DNA from: Scatosoma sp045632625
GTDB taxonomy: Bacteria; Bacillota; Clostridia; Christensenellales; Borkfalkiaceae
DNA: 22,505 nt
Direction: 5' to 3'
Assembly (NCBI GenBank): GCA_045632625.1
Contig: JAZQWZ010000137.1
Coordinates: forward strand, 1 to 22,505
The notes below the pieces were generated by a model, which did no database searches, was not told the origin of the DNA, and saw only the letters and a list, made by a program, of their open reading frames with translations. Shown in pieces: positions 1 to 7,046 of the stretch; the stretch's first letter is position 1, and every line of letters starts with the position of its first letter. Position numbers and translations under genes: made by a program.

Positions 1-1
1 C

Positions 2-2467
2 GTGCGCGACGGTTTGAAACCCGTACACAGACGTATTTTGTTCTCTATGCACGAAATGGGGCTTTACAACGATAAAGCAACCCGTAAGTGCGCGCGTATC
101 GTCGGTGACTGTATGGGTAAATATCACCCCCACGGCGACAGCTCCGTATACGACGCACTCGTGCGTTTGGCGCAAGATTTCACCATCAATTTCCCGCTTG
201 TTTTCGGACACGGGAACTTTGGTTCGGTGGACGGCGACAGCGCGGCAGCAATGCGTTACACGGAAGCGAAGCTTTCCAAGCTCGCGGCGGAAATGCTCAA
301 GGACTTGGATAAGGAAACTGTCGACTTTATCCCCAACTTCGACGGCAGCGAAGAAGAACCTACCGTGCTCCCTGCAAGATATCCCAACTTGCTTGTAAAC
401 GGTGCGGACGGTATCGCCGTTGGTATGGCGACCAACATTCCGCCCCACAACCTTGCGGAAGTTATCGACGGCACGATTGCCATGATTGATAACCCCGAGA
501 TTACGGTCGATGAGCTGATGGAATACATCCCTGCTCCCGATTTCCCTACGGGCGGTATTTTGATGGGCAGAAGCGGTATTCGCCAAGCGTACAGAACGGG
601 ACAAGGCAGACTGGTTATCCGTTCCAAGTGTGAAATTGAAGAATACGGCACGGGCGGCAACGCGCGTTCGCGTATCGTCGTTACGGAAATCCCCTACCAA
701 GTAAATAAAGCGCAGCTTATCAAAACGATTGCGGACATGGTCAACGATAAACGCCTGGAAGGCATCTCGGACATCCGCGACGAATCGGGCAGAGAAGGTA
801 TGCGTATCGTGATCGAAGTTAAGAAAGACGCCAACGCGCAAGTCGTTTTGAACACTTTGTACAAAAAGACGAAATTGCAAAGCTCGGACGGTATCATCTT
901 GCTTGCCCTTGTGGAAAACGGTACCGAACCCAAAACGCTTAATTTGCGCGACGTTTTATATCACTATCTCAACCACCAAAAGGAAGTTATCACCCGCCGT
1001 ACGCGCTTCGAGCTTGCAAAAACGGAAGAACGCGCGCACATTATCGCAGGCTTAGTGCTTGCCCTTGCCAACGTGGACGAAGTTATCAAGATTATCAAAG
1101 CGTCGGCGGACAAAAATGCGGCGGTAGAAGGTTTGACGGCGGCGTTTGAGTTGGACGAAAAACAAGCCAACGCTATTTTGGAAATGCGTTTGCAAAGATT
1201 GACTTCTTTGGAAGTGGAAAAACTCAAAGCGGAACTCAACGAATTGTACGCAACGATTGCCGATTTGAAAGATATTCTCGCCAACGAATACCGCGTAATG
1301 GATATTATCCGTAACGACTTGACGGAAATCAAAGCGAAATATCCTTCGCCGAGAAAGACGGAAATTTCCGTAGACTACGGCAATATCGACGACGAAGATT
1401 TAATCGACAAAGAAGACGTAGTTATCTCGTTGACGCATTCGGGCTATATTAAGCGTTTGCCTGTCGCTGAATACAAAGCGCAAGGCAGAGGCGGCCGCGG
1501 TATCACCGCACATAGACCCAAGGACGAAGACTACGTGGAAAAAATGTTCGTTTCCAGCACGCACGATCCTATCTTGTTGTTCTCTTCGTTTGGTAAAGTG
1601 TATTCCATCAAGGGCTACGAAATTCCCGAAGCCAACCGCACGGCACGCGGCAGAGCCGTTGTCAATATCATTCAGCTTGACCCGGGTGAAAAGATTGAAA
1701 CGGTATTACCCGTGAAAGAAGACGGTTCGGGTTACTTGATTATGGCAACGCAAAAGGGGCTTATCAAGAAAACGTCCACCGATGAATTTAAGCGTATCCC
1801 CAGAAATGGTAAAATTGCTATCCGTTTGTTGGAAGACGATAAGCTTATCTCCGTTCAATTTACTACGGGCGAAAACGAAATCTTTATCGCGTCGCAAGGC
1901 GGTAAATGTATCCGCTTCTCCGAAACGGACGTTCGTCCTACCGGCCGCGGTACGCAAGGCGTTCGCGCAATGACGCTCAATAAAGACGATATCGTTGTGG
2001 ATATGTTGATTGTTGATCCCGCGCAAGATTTGTTTACGCTCACTTCGCTTGGCTATGGTAAACGCTCGAAGTTTGGCGATTATCGTTTGCAAAGCCGTGG
2101 CGGTAAGGGTATCAAGGCGGGCGTATTCAATGAAAAGACGGGTTACGTTGTCAATATGAAGCTGGTTACCGACGAAAATGATATTATGATTATCACAACA
2201 GGCGGTACGATTATCCGTATGCACGCGGATACCATCAGCCAAATCGGCAGAGCGACGCGCGGCGTGAAAGTAATGAACGTAAAAGATAGCTTGGTGGCAA
2301 CCGTTGACGTTACCGAACGCGACGACGAAGCGGAAACGCAAGCCCCCGAAGAAACGGCGGCGGATTTATCCCCCGAAGATTTGGCGGAAGTAATCGACGA
2401 CGAAACGACGGACGAAACGCTTGAAGCGGAAGAAACTACGGAAGAAACCGTATCCGATGAAGAATAA
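2..2467 (+). CDS. gyrA: DNA gyrase subunit A, 5'-truncated by the window edge
   Basis: This is the breakage-reunion and DNA-wrapping subunit of type II topoisomerase gyrase, which with GyrB introduces negative supercoils using ATP. The reading frame is open from base 2; the first visible residues (VRDGLKPVHRR) correspond to about residue 38 of a full GyrA, so the start lies outside the window. Visible motifs are YHPHGDSSVYDALVRLAQ, with Ser and Asp at the positions linked to quinolone resistance in other bacteria (both the sensitive-type residues), and MRYTEAKL, with the catalytic Tyr encoded at 257-259. The C-terminal beta-pinwheel carries a GyrA box, QGRGGRGI, encoded near 1482-1505, which separates it from ParC. 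It ends in a roughly 50-residue Asp/Glu/Thr-rich acidic tail. An intrinsic terminator follows at once. gyrB may lie upstream, but that is not visible. Confidence 0.97.
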   Translation: MRDGLKPVHRRILFSMHEMGLYNDKATRKCARIVGDCMGKYHPHGDSSVYDALVRLAQDFTINFPLVFGHGNFGSVDGDSAAAMRYTEAKLSKLAAEMLKDLDKETVDFIPNFDGSEEEPTVLPARYPNLLVNGADGIAVGMATNIPPHNLAEVIDGTIAMIDNPEITVDELMEYIPAPDFPTGGILMGRSGIRQAYRTGQGRLVIRSKCEIEEYGTGGNARSRIVVTEIPYQVNKAQLIKTIADMVNDKRLEGISDIRDESGREGMRIVIEVKKDANAQVVLNTLYKKTKLQSSDGIILLALVENGTEPKTLNLRDVLYHYLNHQKEVITRRTRFELAKTEERAHIIAGLVLALANVDEVIKIIKASADKNAAVEGLTAAFELDEKQANAILEMRLQRLTSLEVEKLKAELNELYATIADLKDILANEYRVMDIIRNDLTEIKAKYPSPRKTEISVDYGNIDDEDLIDKEDVVISLTHSGYIKRLPVAEYKAQGRGGRGITAHRPKDEDYVEKMFVSSTHDPILLFSSFGKVYSIKGYEIPEANRTARGRAVVNIIQLDPGEKIETVLPVKEDGSGYLIMATQKGLIKKTSTDEFKRIPRNGKIAIRLLEDDKLISVQFTTGENEIFIASQGGKCIRFSETDVRPTGRGTQGVRAMTLNKDDIVVDMLIVDPAQDLFTLTSLGYGKRSKFGDYRLQSRGGKGIKAGVFNEKTGYVVNMKLVTDENDIMIITTGGTIIRMHADTISQIGRATRGVKVMNVKDSLVATVDVTERDDEAETQAPEETAADLSPEDLAEVIDDETTDETLEAEETTEETVSDEE

Positions 2468-2482
2468 TTTGTAAAATAAAAA

Positions 2483-2516
2483 CACTGCTTTGTTTTTTCC
2501 AAAGCAGTGTTTTTTT
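2483..2516 (+). terminator. Intrinsic terminator of gyrA
   Basis: CACTGCTTTG (2483-2492) and CAAAGCAGTG (2500-2509) form a perfect 10-bp stem with a T-rich loop, followed by seven T residues (2510-2516). It lies 16 bases after the gyrA stop codon. The flanking A residues would also let it work weakly on the opposite strand. Confidence 0.9.
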
Positions 2517-2560
2517 GTGTTTGGGCATACCATGTACGCGTTTAACAATATTTATAGACT

Positions 2561-2589
2561 AAAAAATAAACCCTGACTGTTCGTCAGGG
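2561..2589 (-). terminator. Intrinsic terminator of the rplU-rpmA operon
   Basis: CCCTGAC (2571-2577) and GTCAGGG (2583-2589) form a 7-bp stem with a 5-base loop. On the minus strand it is followed by TTTATTTTTT (2570-2561). It sits just downstream of the rpmA stop codon and faces the gyrA terminator, so the 140-bp gyrA-rpmA gap holds only two convergent terminators. Confidence 0.88.
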
Positions 2590-2607
2590 TTATTATTTCG
2601 CCGTTTT

Positions 2608-2883
2608 TTACGCTACGGGATAAACGCTTGCTTTCTTTTTGTCTTTGCCCATTCTTTCGTAACGAACCACGCCGTCAACAAGAGCAAACAAGGTGTCGTC
2701 TTTACCGATACCTACGTTCGTGCCGGGGTGGATTTTCGTACCTCTTTGACGAACGAGAATGTTGCCTGCAAGAACTGCTTGGCCGTCGCTACGCTTCGTA
2801 CCAAGACGTTTCGCTTCGCTATCTCTACCGTTGTGGGAGGAACCCGTACCTTTTTTATGAGCGAATAAACTGATGAAAATCAT
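2608..2883 (-). CDS. rpmA: Large ribosomal subunit protein bL27
   Basis: bL27 is a 50S protein whose N-terminal arm reaches toward the peptidyl-transferase centre. The 91-residue product has the family signature HKKGTGSSHNGRDSEAKRLG, then GNILVRQRGTKIHPGTNVGIGKDDTLFAL. The ATG at 2883 is preceded by AAGGAGAG at good spacing, so the protein starts MIFISLFAHKKG. Firmicute L27 proteins carry a short N-terminal extension with a motif like LQFFA or LQLFA that the protease Prp removes; here the corresponding stretch reads ISLFA, one or two residues shorter. The prp gene that usually sits between rplU and rpmA is absent: the gap is only 67 bp. It is transcribed with rplU and ends at the terminator at 2561-2589. 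Confidence 0.97.
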   Translation of the reverse strand: MIFISLFAHKKGTGSSHNGRDSEAKRLGTKRSDGQAVLAGNILVRQRGTKIHPGTNVGIGKDDTLFALVDGVVRYERMGKDKKKASVYPVA

Positions 2884-2950
2884 TTTTATCTCTCCTTAAA
2901 ATCAAATTTGTGTCGGCTGAAAAACGCCGAAGTTGCAATCAAAGTTAAAA

Positions 2951-3256
2951 TTAGAGTTCAATCTTTTCAACTTTCACTGCGGTAAAGGGTTGTCTGTGGC
3001 CTTGCTTTTTACGTTCGTTCTTTTTAGCCTTATACTTGAAAACGATAATTTTCTTCGCTTTGTCTTGCTTAACGACCGTAGCAGTCACTTTTGCGTTTTC
3101 TACTTCCGCACCCGCTTTGATACCGTTATCGTCAGAAACCATAAGCACTTTAAAGGTTACGGTGTCGCCTTCGTTTGCCGCGAGCTTTTCTACGCGTACT
3201 ACGTCGCCTTCCGCTACTTTGTATTGCTTGTTTCCGTTATCGATGATAGCGTACAT
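2951..3256 (-). CDS. rplU: Large ribosomal subunit protein bL21
   Basis: bL21 is a 23S rRNA-binding protein of the 50S subunit. The product starts MYAIIDNGNKQYKVAEGDVVRVEKL and is 101 residues, the usual length. I chose the ATG at 3256 because GAGGAGG lies just upstream and the conserved family N-terminus begins there; an upstream in-frame ATG would add 19 unrelated residues encoded by the leader. The conserved core (DVVRVEKL, then GDTVTFKVLMV) and the Lys-rich C-terminal segment are visible. It is the first gene of the rplU-rpmA operon, preceded by a consensus promoter and a roughly 110-nt leader. Confidence 0.97.
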   Translation of the reverse strand: MYAIIDNGNKQYKVAEGDVVRVEKLAANEGDTVTFKVLMVSDDNGIKAGAEVENAKVTATVVKQDKAKKIIVFKYKAKKNERKKQGHRQPFTAVKVEKIEL

Positions 3257-3365
3257 ACAATTTTTACCTCCTCTTTCCAGTCTCGAAGAATATCCAAGGC
3301 GTGCTCTTTTCAAGGGAAAACCCTGTTTTTGAGCAACTTAAAATTAGCCCGTTTCTATCGGCTCG
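3257..3365 (-). promoter_or_regulatory. L21-type mRNA leader upstream of rplU
   Basis: Between the promoter and the rplU start lies a roughly 110-nt leader. Read on the minus strand it contains a stem GCTC...GAGC enclosing AGGG-TTTT-CCCT, then CTTGGATATTCTTCGAGACT and the GAGGAGG ribosome binding site. Firmicute rplU genes often carry an autoregulatory L21 leader at this position. The position and hairpins fit, but I have not tested this sequence against a covariance model, so the class assignment is an inference. Confidence 0.5.
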
Positions 3366-3371
3366 ACTAAT

Positions 3372-3400
3372 ACTATACCAAATTTCTATATCTTCGTCAA
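3372..3400 (-). promoter_or_regulatory. Sigma-A promoter of rplU-rpmA
   Basis: On the minus strand TTGACG (3400-3395) and TATAGT (3377-3372) are separated by exactly 17 bases. The predicted start of transcription is near 3365, giving the leader above. Confidence 0.85.
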
Positions 3401-3488
3401 GCGTTTTTGCTTTATTTTTGCATTTTTTGCGTATTTTTTTTGCGCGCGTGCGAAATAATAAAGATACCAAACAATAAGGAGTTTTTTT

Positions 3489-3935
3489 ATGGAAAACGAA
3501 AAAAATAAACAATCGGAAGAAATTTTAGCGGAAATTTATAGAAACGCACAGCTTGCCCTGCAATCTATTCACGATATTTTACCGCAAGTGGAAGACGAAA
3601 AAATCAAGGAAGAACTTATGTTACAACACGAAGAATACGAACGCTTTTCTTCGCGCGCGGCGTGTCTTGCCAAGGATAGAGGCATTGAGCTGAAAGAACC
3701 GAATATGTTTAAAAAAGCTATGATGTGGGGTTCGATTAAGATGAGCTCGCTTTCCGACAATTCTCGCTCGCATATCGCCGATATGATGTTGCAAGGCACG
3801 GTAATGGGTATTTCCGCTTTGCGCACCTCGGAAAACGAAACGATGAACGGCGCAAACGAAGATATTATGCATCTTTTGAAAGAAATGATTTTAAAAGAAG
3901 AAGAGTTTGAAAAAACTTGGAAATCGTATTTATAA
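3489..3935 (+). CDS. Hypothetical helical protein, possibly a four-helix bundle
   Basis: I do not recognise this 148-residue protein with confidence. It is almost entirely predicted helix, rich in Glu, Lys, Met and Ala, with no signal peptide or membrane segment, so it is probably cytoplasmic. Four helical segments can be seen, roughly residues 5-32, 36-60, 75-110 and 118-147. Acidic and His residues recur in the pattern E..HEEY / D.MHLLKEM..KEEEFEKTW. That layout resembles ferritin-like or DUF2383-type bundles, but the match is by feel only. The ATG follows AAGGAG at good spacing. It is divergent from rplU and stands alone; no clear sigma-A promoter is visible in front of it. A structured non-coding stretch follows. 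Confidence 0.8.
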   Translation: MENEKNKQSEEILAEIYRNAQLALQSIHDILPQVEDEKIKEELMLQHEEYERFSSRAACLAKDRGIELKEPNMFKKAMMWGSIKMSSLSDNSRSHIADMMLQGTVMGISALRTSENETMNGANEDIMHLLKEMILKEEEFEKTWKSYL

Positions 3936-3937
3936 TC

Positions 3938-4136
3938 CCGTGCGACGGGGGGCGTCACCTTTCTATCTCTTATGGTGGCTTAGGTGATACTCTGTCGCAA
4001 CCCTTTGGCGTAGGAAAATACAAGCAAGACGCGAAACGCGAGTATTGCTTGACGGGAGCGTACTTGGGCGTACGTGACCGAAAGCAAACGCAAGCGCGAC
4101 AAAGTATTGCGACGCATTTTGTAGGCAAAAAAATTA
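3938..4136. ncRNA. Structured non-coding stretch, possible ncRNA or repeat
   Basis: No gene is evident here. The sequence is dense in inverted repeats: CCCGT-GCG-ACGGG (3938-3950); TCACCT/AGGTGA (about 3955-3987); GTCGCAA (3994-4000) pairing with TTGCGAC (4107-4113) and enclosing CAAGCAA (4021-4027)/TTGCTTG (4045-4051) with an inner CGCG-AAA-CGCG, and CGTAC (4059-4063)/GTACG (4070-4074). Together these give a plausible multibranched fold closed by the 7-bp stem. It ends against the terminator hairpin at 4137-4169. No promoter is visible, so it could be the 3' untranslated region of the upstream gene, an independent RNA, or a genomic repeat. I know no family it matches. Confidence 0.4.
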
Positions 4137-4180
4137 GGGGCTGGTGTGCGATGATTGCATACCTGCCCCGTTTATTTTAC
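4127..4180. terminator. Bidirectional intrinsic terminator, mainly for the MFS gene
   Basis: GGGGC-T-GGTGTGC (4137-4149) pairs with GCATACC-T-GCCCC (4157-4169) around a 7-base loop, leaving one T-T mismatch and one wobble pair. On the minus strand the stem is followed by TAATTTTTTT (down to 4127), a good tail for the transporter gene ending at 4195. On the plus strand the tail TTTATTTTAC is weaker. Confidence 0.8.
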
Positions 4181-4194
4181 ATTTTTCGTGTTAT

Positions 4195-5511
4195 TTAAGC
4201 GTTTTCTTCGCCTTGCGTTTGCTCCGCTTTTTTGTGGTGTTTATGACCATGGAACCAGTGGTGATGATGAGGGCAATCGTCCTTATCTTTTTCCGTGCTG
4301 TGGTGTGAACGGATAAGCAAGAAGTCTACCAAAATTGCCACTACGTACATCGCCAACGTGAAATACAAAATGTTTTGATAGCTGCCCGTTGCGTTGTAAA
4401 TTACGCCTGCAATTTGGTTACCCGTCAAGCCTGCGAACGCCCAAGCGGAAAGCGCGATACCGTGGATAGCGGAAATTTTACCCATGCCGTACACGTCAGA
4501 CAAAAGCGTAGGCAGGTTAGAAAAACCGCCGCCGTAACCAAGGTTTACGACAATCATCAAAATTACGCAAAGAATAGCGATATGATTGCTGATTGCGCCC
4601 GTAAACATAGCCACTGCGGTAAATACAATTTCCGTTACTAAAATAATTTTATAGATGGTGTTTCTGTCTTCCATATGGTCGCCGATGGAAGAATATCCCA
4701 AACGGCCAGCTGCGTTACAAAGCCCGGTAACCGTGCAGAGAATTGCCGCTACGCTGCCACCCAAACCAACTGCTTTGTAGATAAACTTTTCGTAGGAAAT
4801 AAGCGCAAGACCGCAGGTGATATTGATATAGAATACCAACCAAATACCGATAAATTTCGGATCTTTAAAAATCGTGAAACGCTTGAAGAATTGCCCGATG
4901 GTTTGTTTTTCACCGTGTTTTTCCACCCAGCCTTCGGGCTTTTTCAACAGCAAGTGCCCCACGAACATCATGACAAACCATACACACGCGAGAATATACA
5001 ATGCATTTACAACGCCGACACCCTTAATTAACGCTTCGATAACGGGCGAGAATACCATTTTCGCCGCACCGAAACCTGCTACTGCCAAGCCGGTTGCCAA
5101 GCCTTTGTTGTCCTTAAACCAAAGCATAAGCGTTTTTACGGGCGATAAATAACCAAGCCCCAAACCAAAGCCCATGATTACGCCGTAGAACAAAAGCACC
5201 AAAATCATGCTGTGTAATTTCACTGCCAACGCCGTACCCGCAATACCTATCGCAAAACAGATGGTTGCAATCAAGCTTGCTTTATGAATGTCTTTTTCCA
5301 CGAAGTCGCCAAGAAACGCCGCGCTCATACCAAGGAAGAAAATAGCAAGGGAGAATGCCCAGCCAAGTGCCGACGCACTCTTTCCTGCCGCTTCAAACGC
5401 CGCTTGAATATCGCCGCTGAAAATCGACCAACAATACACCGTACCGATACTGCAATGCAAAAGCAAAGCAGGGATAGCGGCTCTCGTCCATTTGTTTGAG
5501 AATTTTTTCAT
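4195..5511 (-). CDS. OFA-family MFS transporter with His-rich C-terminus
   Basis: This is a 438-residue major facilitator with about twelve hydrophobic segments, resembling the oxalate/formate antiporter (OFA) family. Supporting features are the N-terminal GTVYCWSIFSGDIQ segment, GVIMGFGLGLGYLSPVKTLMLWFKDNKGLATGLAVAGFGAAK in the first half, and NLGYGGGFSNLPTLLSDVYG in the second half. The family moves small organic acids such as oxalate, formate or pyruvate; the substrate here cannot be read from sequence. The cytoplasmic C-terminal tail has a run of His (CPHHHHWFHGHKHH), suggesting metal binding or an acidity sensor, which is inference. The ATG at 5511 has a modest AAGG upstream. The leader between promoter and start contains a MITE. 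The gene is monocistronic. Confidence 0.9.
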   Translation of the reverse strand: MKKFSNKWTRAAIPALLLHCSIGTVYCWSIFSGDIQAAFEAAGKSASALGWAFSLAIFFLGMSAAFLGDFVEKDIHKASLIATICFAIGIAGTALAVKLHSMILVLLFYGVIMGFGLGLGYLSPVKTLMLWFKDNKGLATGLAVAGFGAAKMVFSPVIEALIKGVGVVNALYILACVWFVMMFVGHLLLKKPEGWVEKHGEKQTIGQFFKRFTIFKDPKFIGIWLVFYINITCGLALISYEKFIYKAVGLGGSVAAILCTVTGLCNAAGRLGYSSIGDHMEDRNTIYKIILVTEIVFTAVAMFTGAISNHIAILCVILMIVVNLGYGGGFSNLPTLLSDVYGMGKISAIHGIALSAWAFAGLTGNQIAGVIYNATGSYQNILYFTLAMYVVAILVDFLLIRSHHSTEKDKDDCPHHHHWFHGHKHHKKAEQTQGEENA

Positions 5512-5534
5512 TTTTTATACCTTCTTTTGTTTAT

Positions 5535-5542
5535 TTATTTTT
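5535..5542 (+). repeat. Left target-site duplication of the MITE
   Basis: TTATTTTT directly abuts the left inverted repeat and is identical to 5727-5734 on the far side of the element. Confidence 0.82.
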
Positions 5543-5726
5543 GGCTTTGTCACGGAAGATGGTTGATTTATGCAAAAAAATACTTTTTGACAGTTTGATG
5601 AGAAAAATACAAGAAAGACAAGTATTTTGTGAGGGCGCATACCCCCAGCGGTCTGTAACCGAACAAAACACGTAGTATTTCGCAATATTTTTCCATCAAA
5701 AATCAACCAAATGATGTGACAGAGCC
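5543..5726. mobile_element. MITE, 184 bp, with 8-bp target duplication
   Basis: The two ends are imperfect inverted repeats: GGCTTTGTCACGG at the left and, read from the right on the other strand, GGCTCTGTCACAT. Similarity resumes inside as TGGTTGATTT on both arms (5559-5568 and 5699-5708) and then A-rich TAAAA-type sequence. The element is flanked by identical 8-bp direct repeats TTATTTTT at 5535-5542 and 5727-5734. It has no coding capacity. The GGCTyTGTCA end and 8-bp duplication recall ISL3-family elements, so a transposase supplied in trans from that family is my inference. It lies in the 5' leader of the MFS gene, between its promoter and start codon. Confidence 0.85.
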
Positions 5727-5734
5727 TTATTTTT
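5727..5734 (+). repeat. Right target-site duplication of the MITE
   Basis: TTATTTTT directly abuts the right inverted repeat and is identical to 5535-5542. The surroundings are T-rich, which slightly raises the odds of a chance match. Confidence 0.82.
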
Positions 5735-5758
5735 AATCTTTTTTCACAAACCTTGCCT

Positions 5759-5787
5759 ATTATAGTCCTATTTTTTTTATTTGTCAA
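5759..5787 (-). promoter_or_regulatory. Consensus sigma-A promoter of the MFS gene
   Basis: On the minus strand TTGACA (5787-5782) and TATAAT (5764-5759) match the consensus perfectly with a 17-base spacer. Transcription should start near 5752, so the mRNA leader is about 240 nt and includes the whole MITE. Confidence 0.88.
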
Positions 5788-5789
5788 TA

Positions 5790-5937
5790 AAAAAGGGGTA
5801 TAATTTTTTATTTTTTGTTAAAAACAAAAAAATCTCACACGCACATAATACGTACATTTTCCTTTTAAAATCCTTTAATAAAAATAGGAAAAACGCCTTA
5901 ATATAGTATTTTGCCCCACCCATGTACGCAATCAAAC
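5790..5937. other. AT-rich stretch between MFS promoter and rsmG terminator
   Basis: These bases are mostly A and T. I see no open reading frame, repeat, promoter pair or hairpin of note. Confidence 0.6.
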
Positions 5938-5965
5938 AAAAAACACGCGTTTTTTTGCGTGTTTT
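5930..5965 (-). terminator. Intrinsic terminator of rsmG
   Basis: AAAACACGC (5940-5948) pairs with GCGTGTTTT (5957-5965) around an 8-base loop. On the minus strand the stem is followed by TTTGTTTGAT. It lies about 35 bases after the rsmG stop codon. Confidence 0.8.
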
Positions 5966-5998
5966 AGGTTTATAAAATTTCTGCTTTGGATATATTTT

Positions 5999-6688
5999 TT
6001 ACAAAGGATTTTTTCGTTCCTTGCCTTGTCCGCGCGGATATTTATCGGGCGTGTGTTTATGCTTTTCCACCACGGCAAGCGTTCTGTCGCCGTACTCAAA
6101 AGGCAAGGTATACGCAAATACGTCCTTTAATGTGCCGCCAAGCACTTTATAGGCGTTTTTCGCTTCGTAAATTTCCTGAGTATCCCCGCTTTTATAGGCG
6201 ATAAACGTACCGCCCACCTTGACGAACGGAAAGCAATATTCTGTCAGCGTGTTTTGCCGAGCCACCGCACGCGCCGTTACGTGATCAAAACTTTCCCGAA
6301 ATTTCGCGTCCTTTGCCGCGTCTTCCGCACGCATATTATAAATATGCATATCGGATAACCCTAACTTATCCACAACTGCGCGTAAAAATTCACATTTTTT
6401 CCCTACGCTTTCAAAGAGCGACATCTTCAAATCAGGGCGTAAAATTTTAAGAGGAATAGAGGGGAAACCAGCCCCTGAGCCTATCTCCGCCACGCTTGCG
6501 TTTTGCTTAAAAAGAAACGCGCCCACTGCCGAATCCACAAAATGCTTATACAGCATATCCTGTTCTTCTAAAATGGTGGTAAGGTTATATTTTTCGTTAT
6601 ATTCCAGCAAAAGCGCGCGAAAAGCGTCGAAAATTTCCTTGCGTTCGCCTTGAATTACCTGCGTATAAAATTGTATTTGTTCCTGCAT
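5999..6688 (-). CDS. rsmG: 16S rRNA (guanine527-N7)-methyltransferase RsmG
   Basis: RsmG uses S-adenosylmethionine to methylate G527 of 16S rRNA; loss gives low-level streptomycin resistance in several bacteria. The SAM-binding motif AEIGSGAGFPSIPLKI is clear, as are YNLTTI and HVTARAVARQNTL, both typical of RsmG. I chose the ATG at 6688 (MQEQIQFY), which has AAGGA seven bases upstream, giving 229 residues, close to the usual 235-240. An ATG at 6694 is also possible and lies about where the visible promoter would start transcription. The longer open frame up to 6784 adds residues unlike the family. In many Firmicutes rsmG lies near oriC with mnmG; here mnmE and mnmG are missing, but it still abuts the origin. 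Confidence 0.95.
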   Translation of the reverse strand: MQEQIQFYTQVIQGERKEIFDAFRALLLEYNEKYNLTTILEEQDMLYKHFVDSAVGAFLFKQNASVAEIGSGAGFPSIPLKILRPDLKMSLFESVGKKCEFLRAVVDKLGLSDMHIYNMRAEDAAKDAKFRESFDHVTARAVARQNTLTEYCFPFVKVGGTFIAYKSGDTQEIYEAKNAYKVLGGTLKDVFAYTLPFEYGDRTLAVVEKHKHTPDKYPRGQGKERKNPL

Positions 6689-6700
6689 ATCCATATCCTT

Positions 6701-6729
6701 ATTATAGCACACAAACGCAAAAATAGCAA
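6701..6729 (-). promoter_or_regulatory. Sigma-A promoter of rsmG
   Basis: On the minus strand TTGCTA (6729-6724) and TATAAT (6706-6701) are 17 bases apart. The expected start of transcription, about 6694, is almost at the start codon, so the transcript would be nearly leaderless unless a further upstream promoter is used. Confidence 0.6.
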
Positions 6730-6845
6730 TGCTTTTAACACCGTTTTTTTCTAATTTTTCTTTGCCGCTTTTTTTACTGTCCACAGCGTTGTGGATGCGT
6801 TATCAACATTGTGGATAAAACCTGTGGATAACGTGTGATTTGTGT

Positions 6846-6879
6846 ATATTTATACATATATACACGCATATTTATACAT
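6846..6879 (+). repeat. Two 12-bp direct repeats in the oriC AT-rich block
   Basis: ATATTTATACAT occurs at 6846-6857 and again at 6868-6879, 22 bases apart start to start, about two helical turns. The repeats lie between the left and right DnaA-box groups and could be part of an unwinding element or a binding site for an origin regulator. Confidence 0.6.
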
Positions 6880-7046
6880 TTGCATTTTTTATACTTTTCT
6901 TACTTATCCACTTGTCCACTTTTTATACACATTTTTATCCACCGTTTTTTATAGGGTTGTCCACCGCCGCAAATTTTGTCGAAAGCCTTGTAAATAAAGG
7001 GTTTACAGGCTGTTAAACTATACGTTGTCCACAGTTCCACAATACC

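Noticed and set aside
1706..2341. A 211-codon open frame antisense to gyrA
   Set aside because: It lies wholly within the conserved gyrA C-terminal domain on the opposite strand, with no ribosome binding site and no recognisable protein motif; it is a by-product of gyrA codon use.
2933..3370. A 145-codon plus-strand frame across rplU and its leader
   Set aside because: It is antisense to rplU, Phe/Arg-rich, and lacks a start signal; rplU is certain on the other strand.
3917..4198. A 93-codon plus-strand frame across the structured intergenic stretch
   Set aside because: It starts inside the upstream gene, has no ribosome binding site, runs through the terminator hairpin and resembles no protein.
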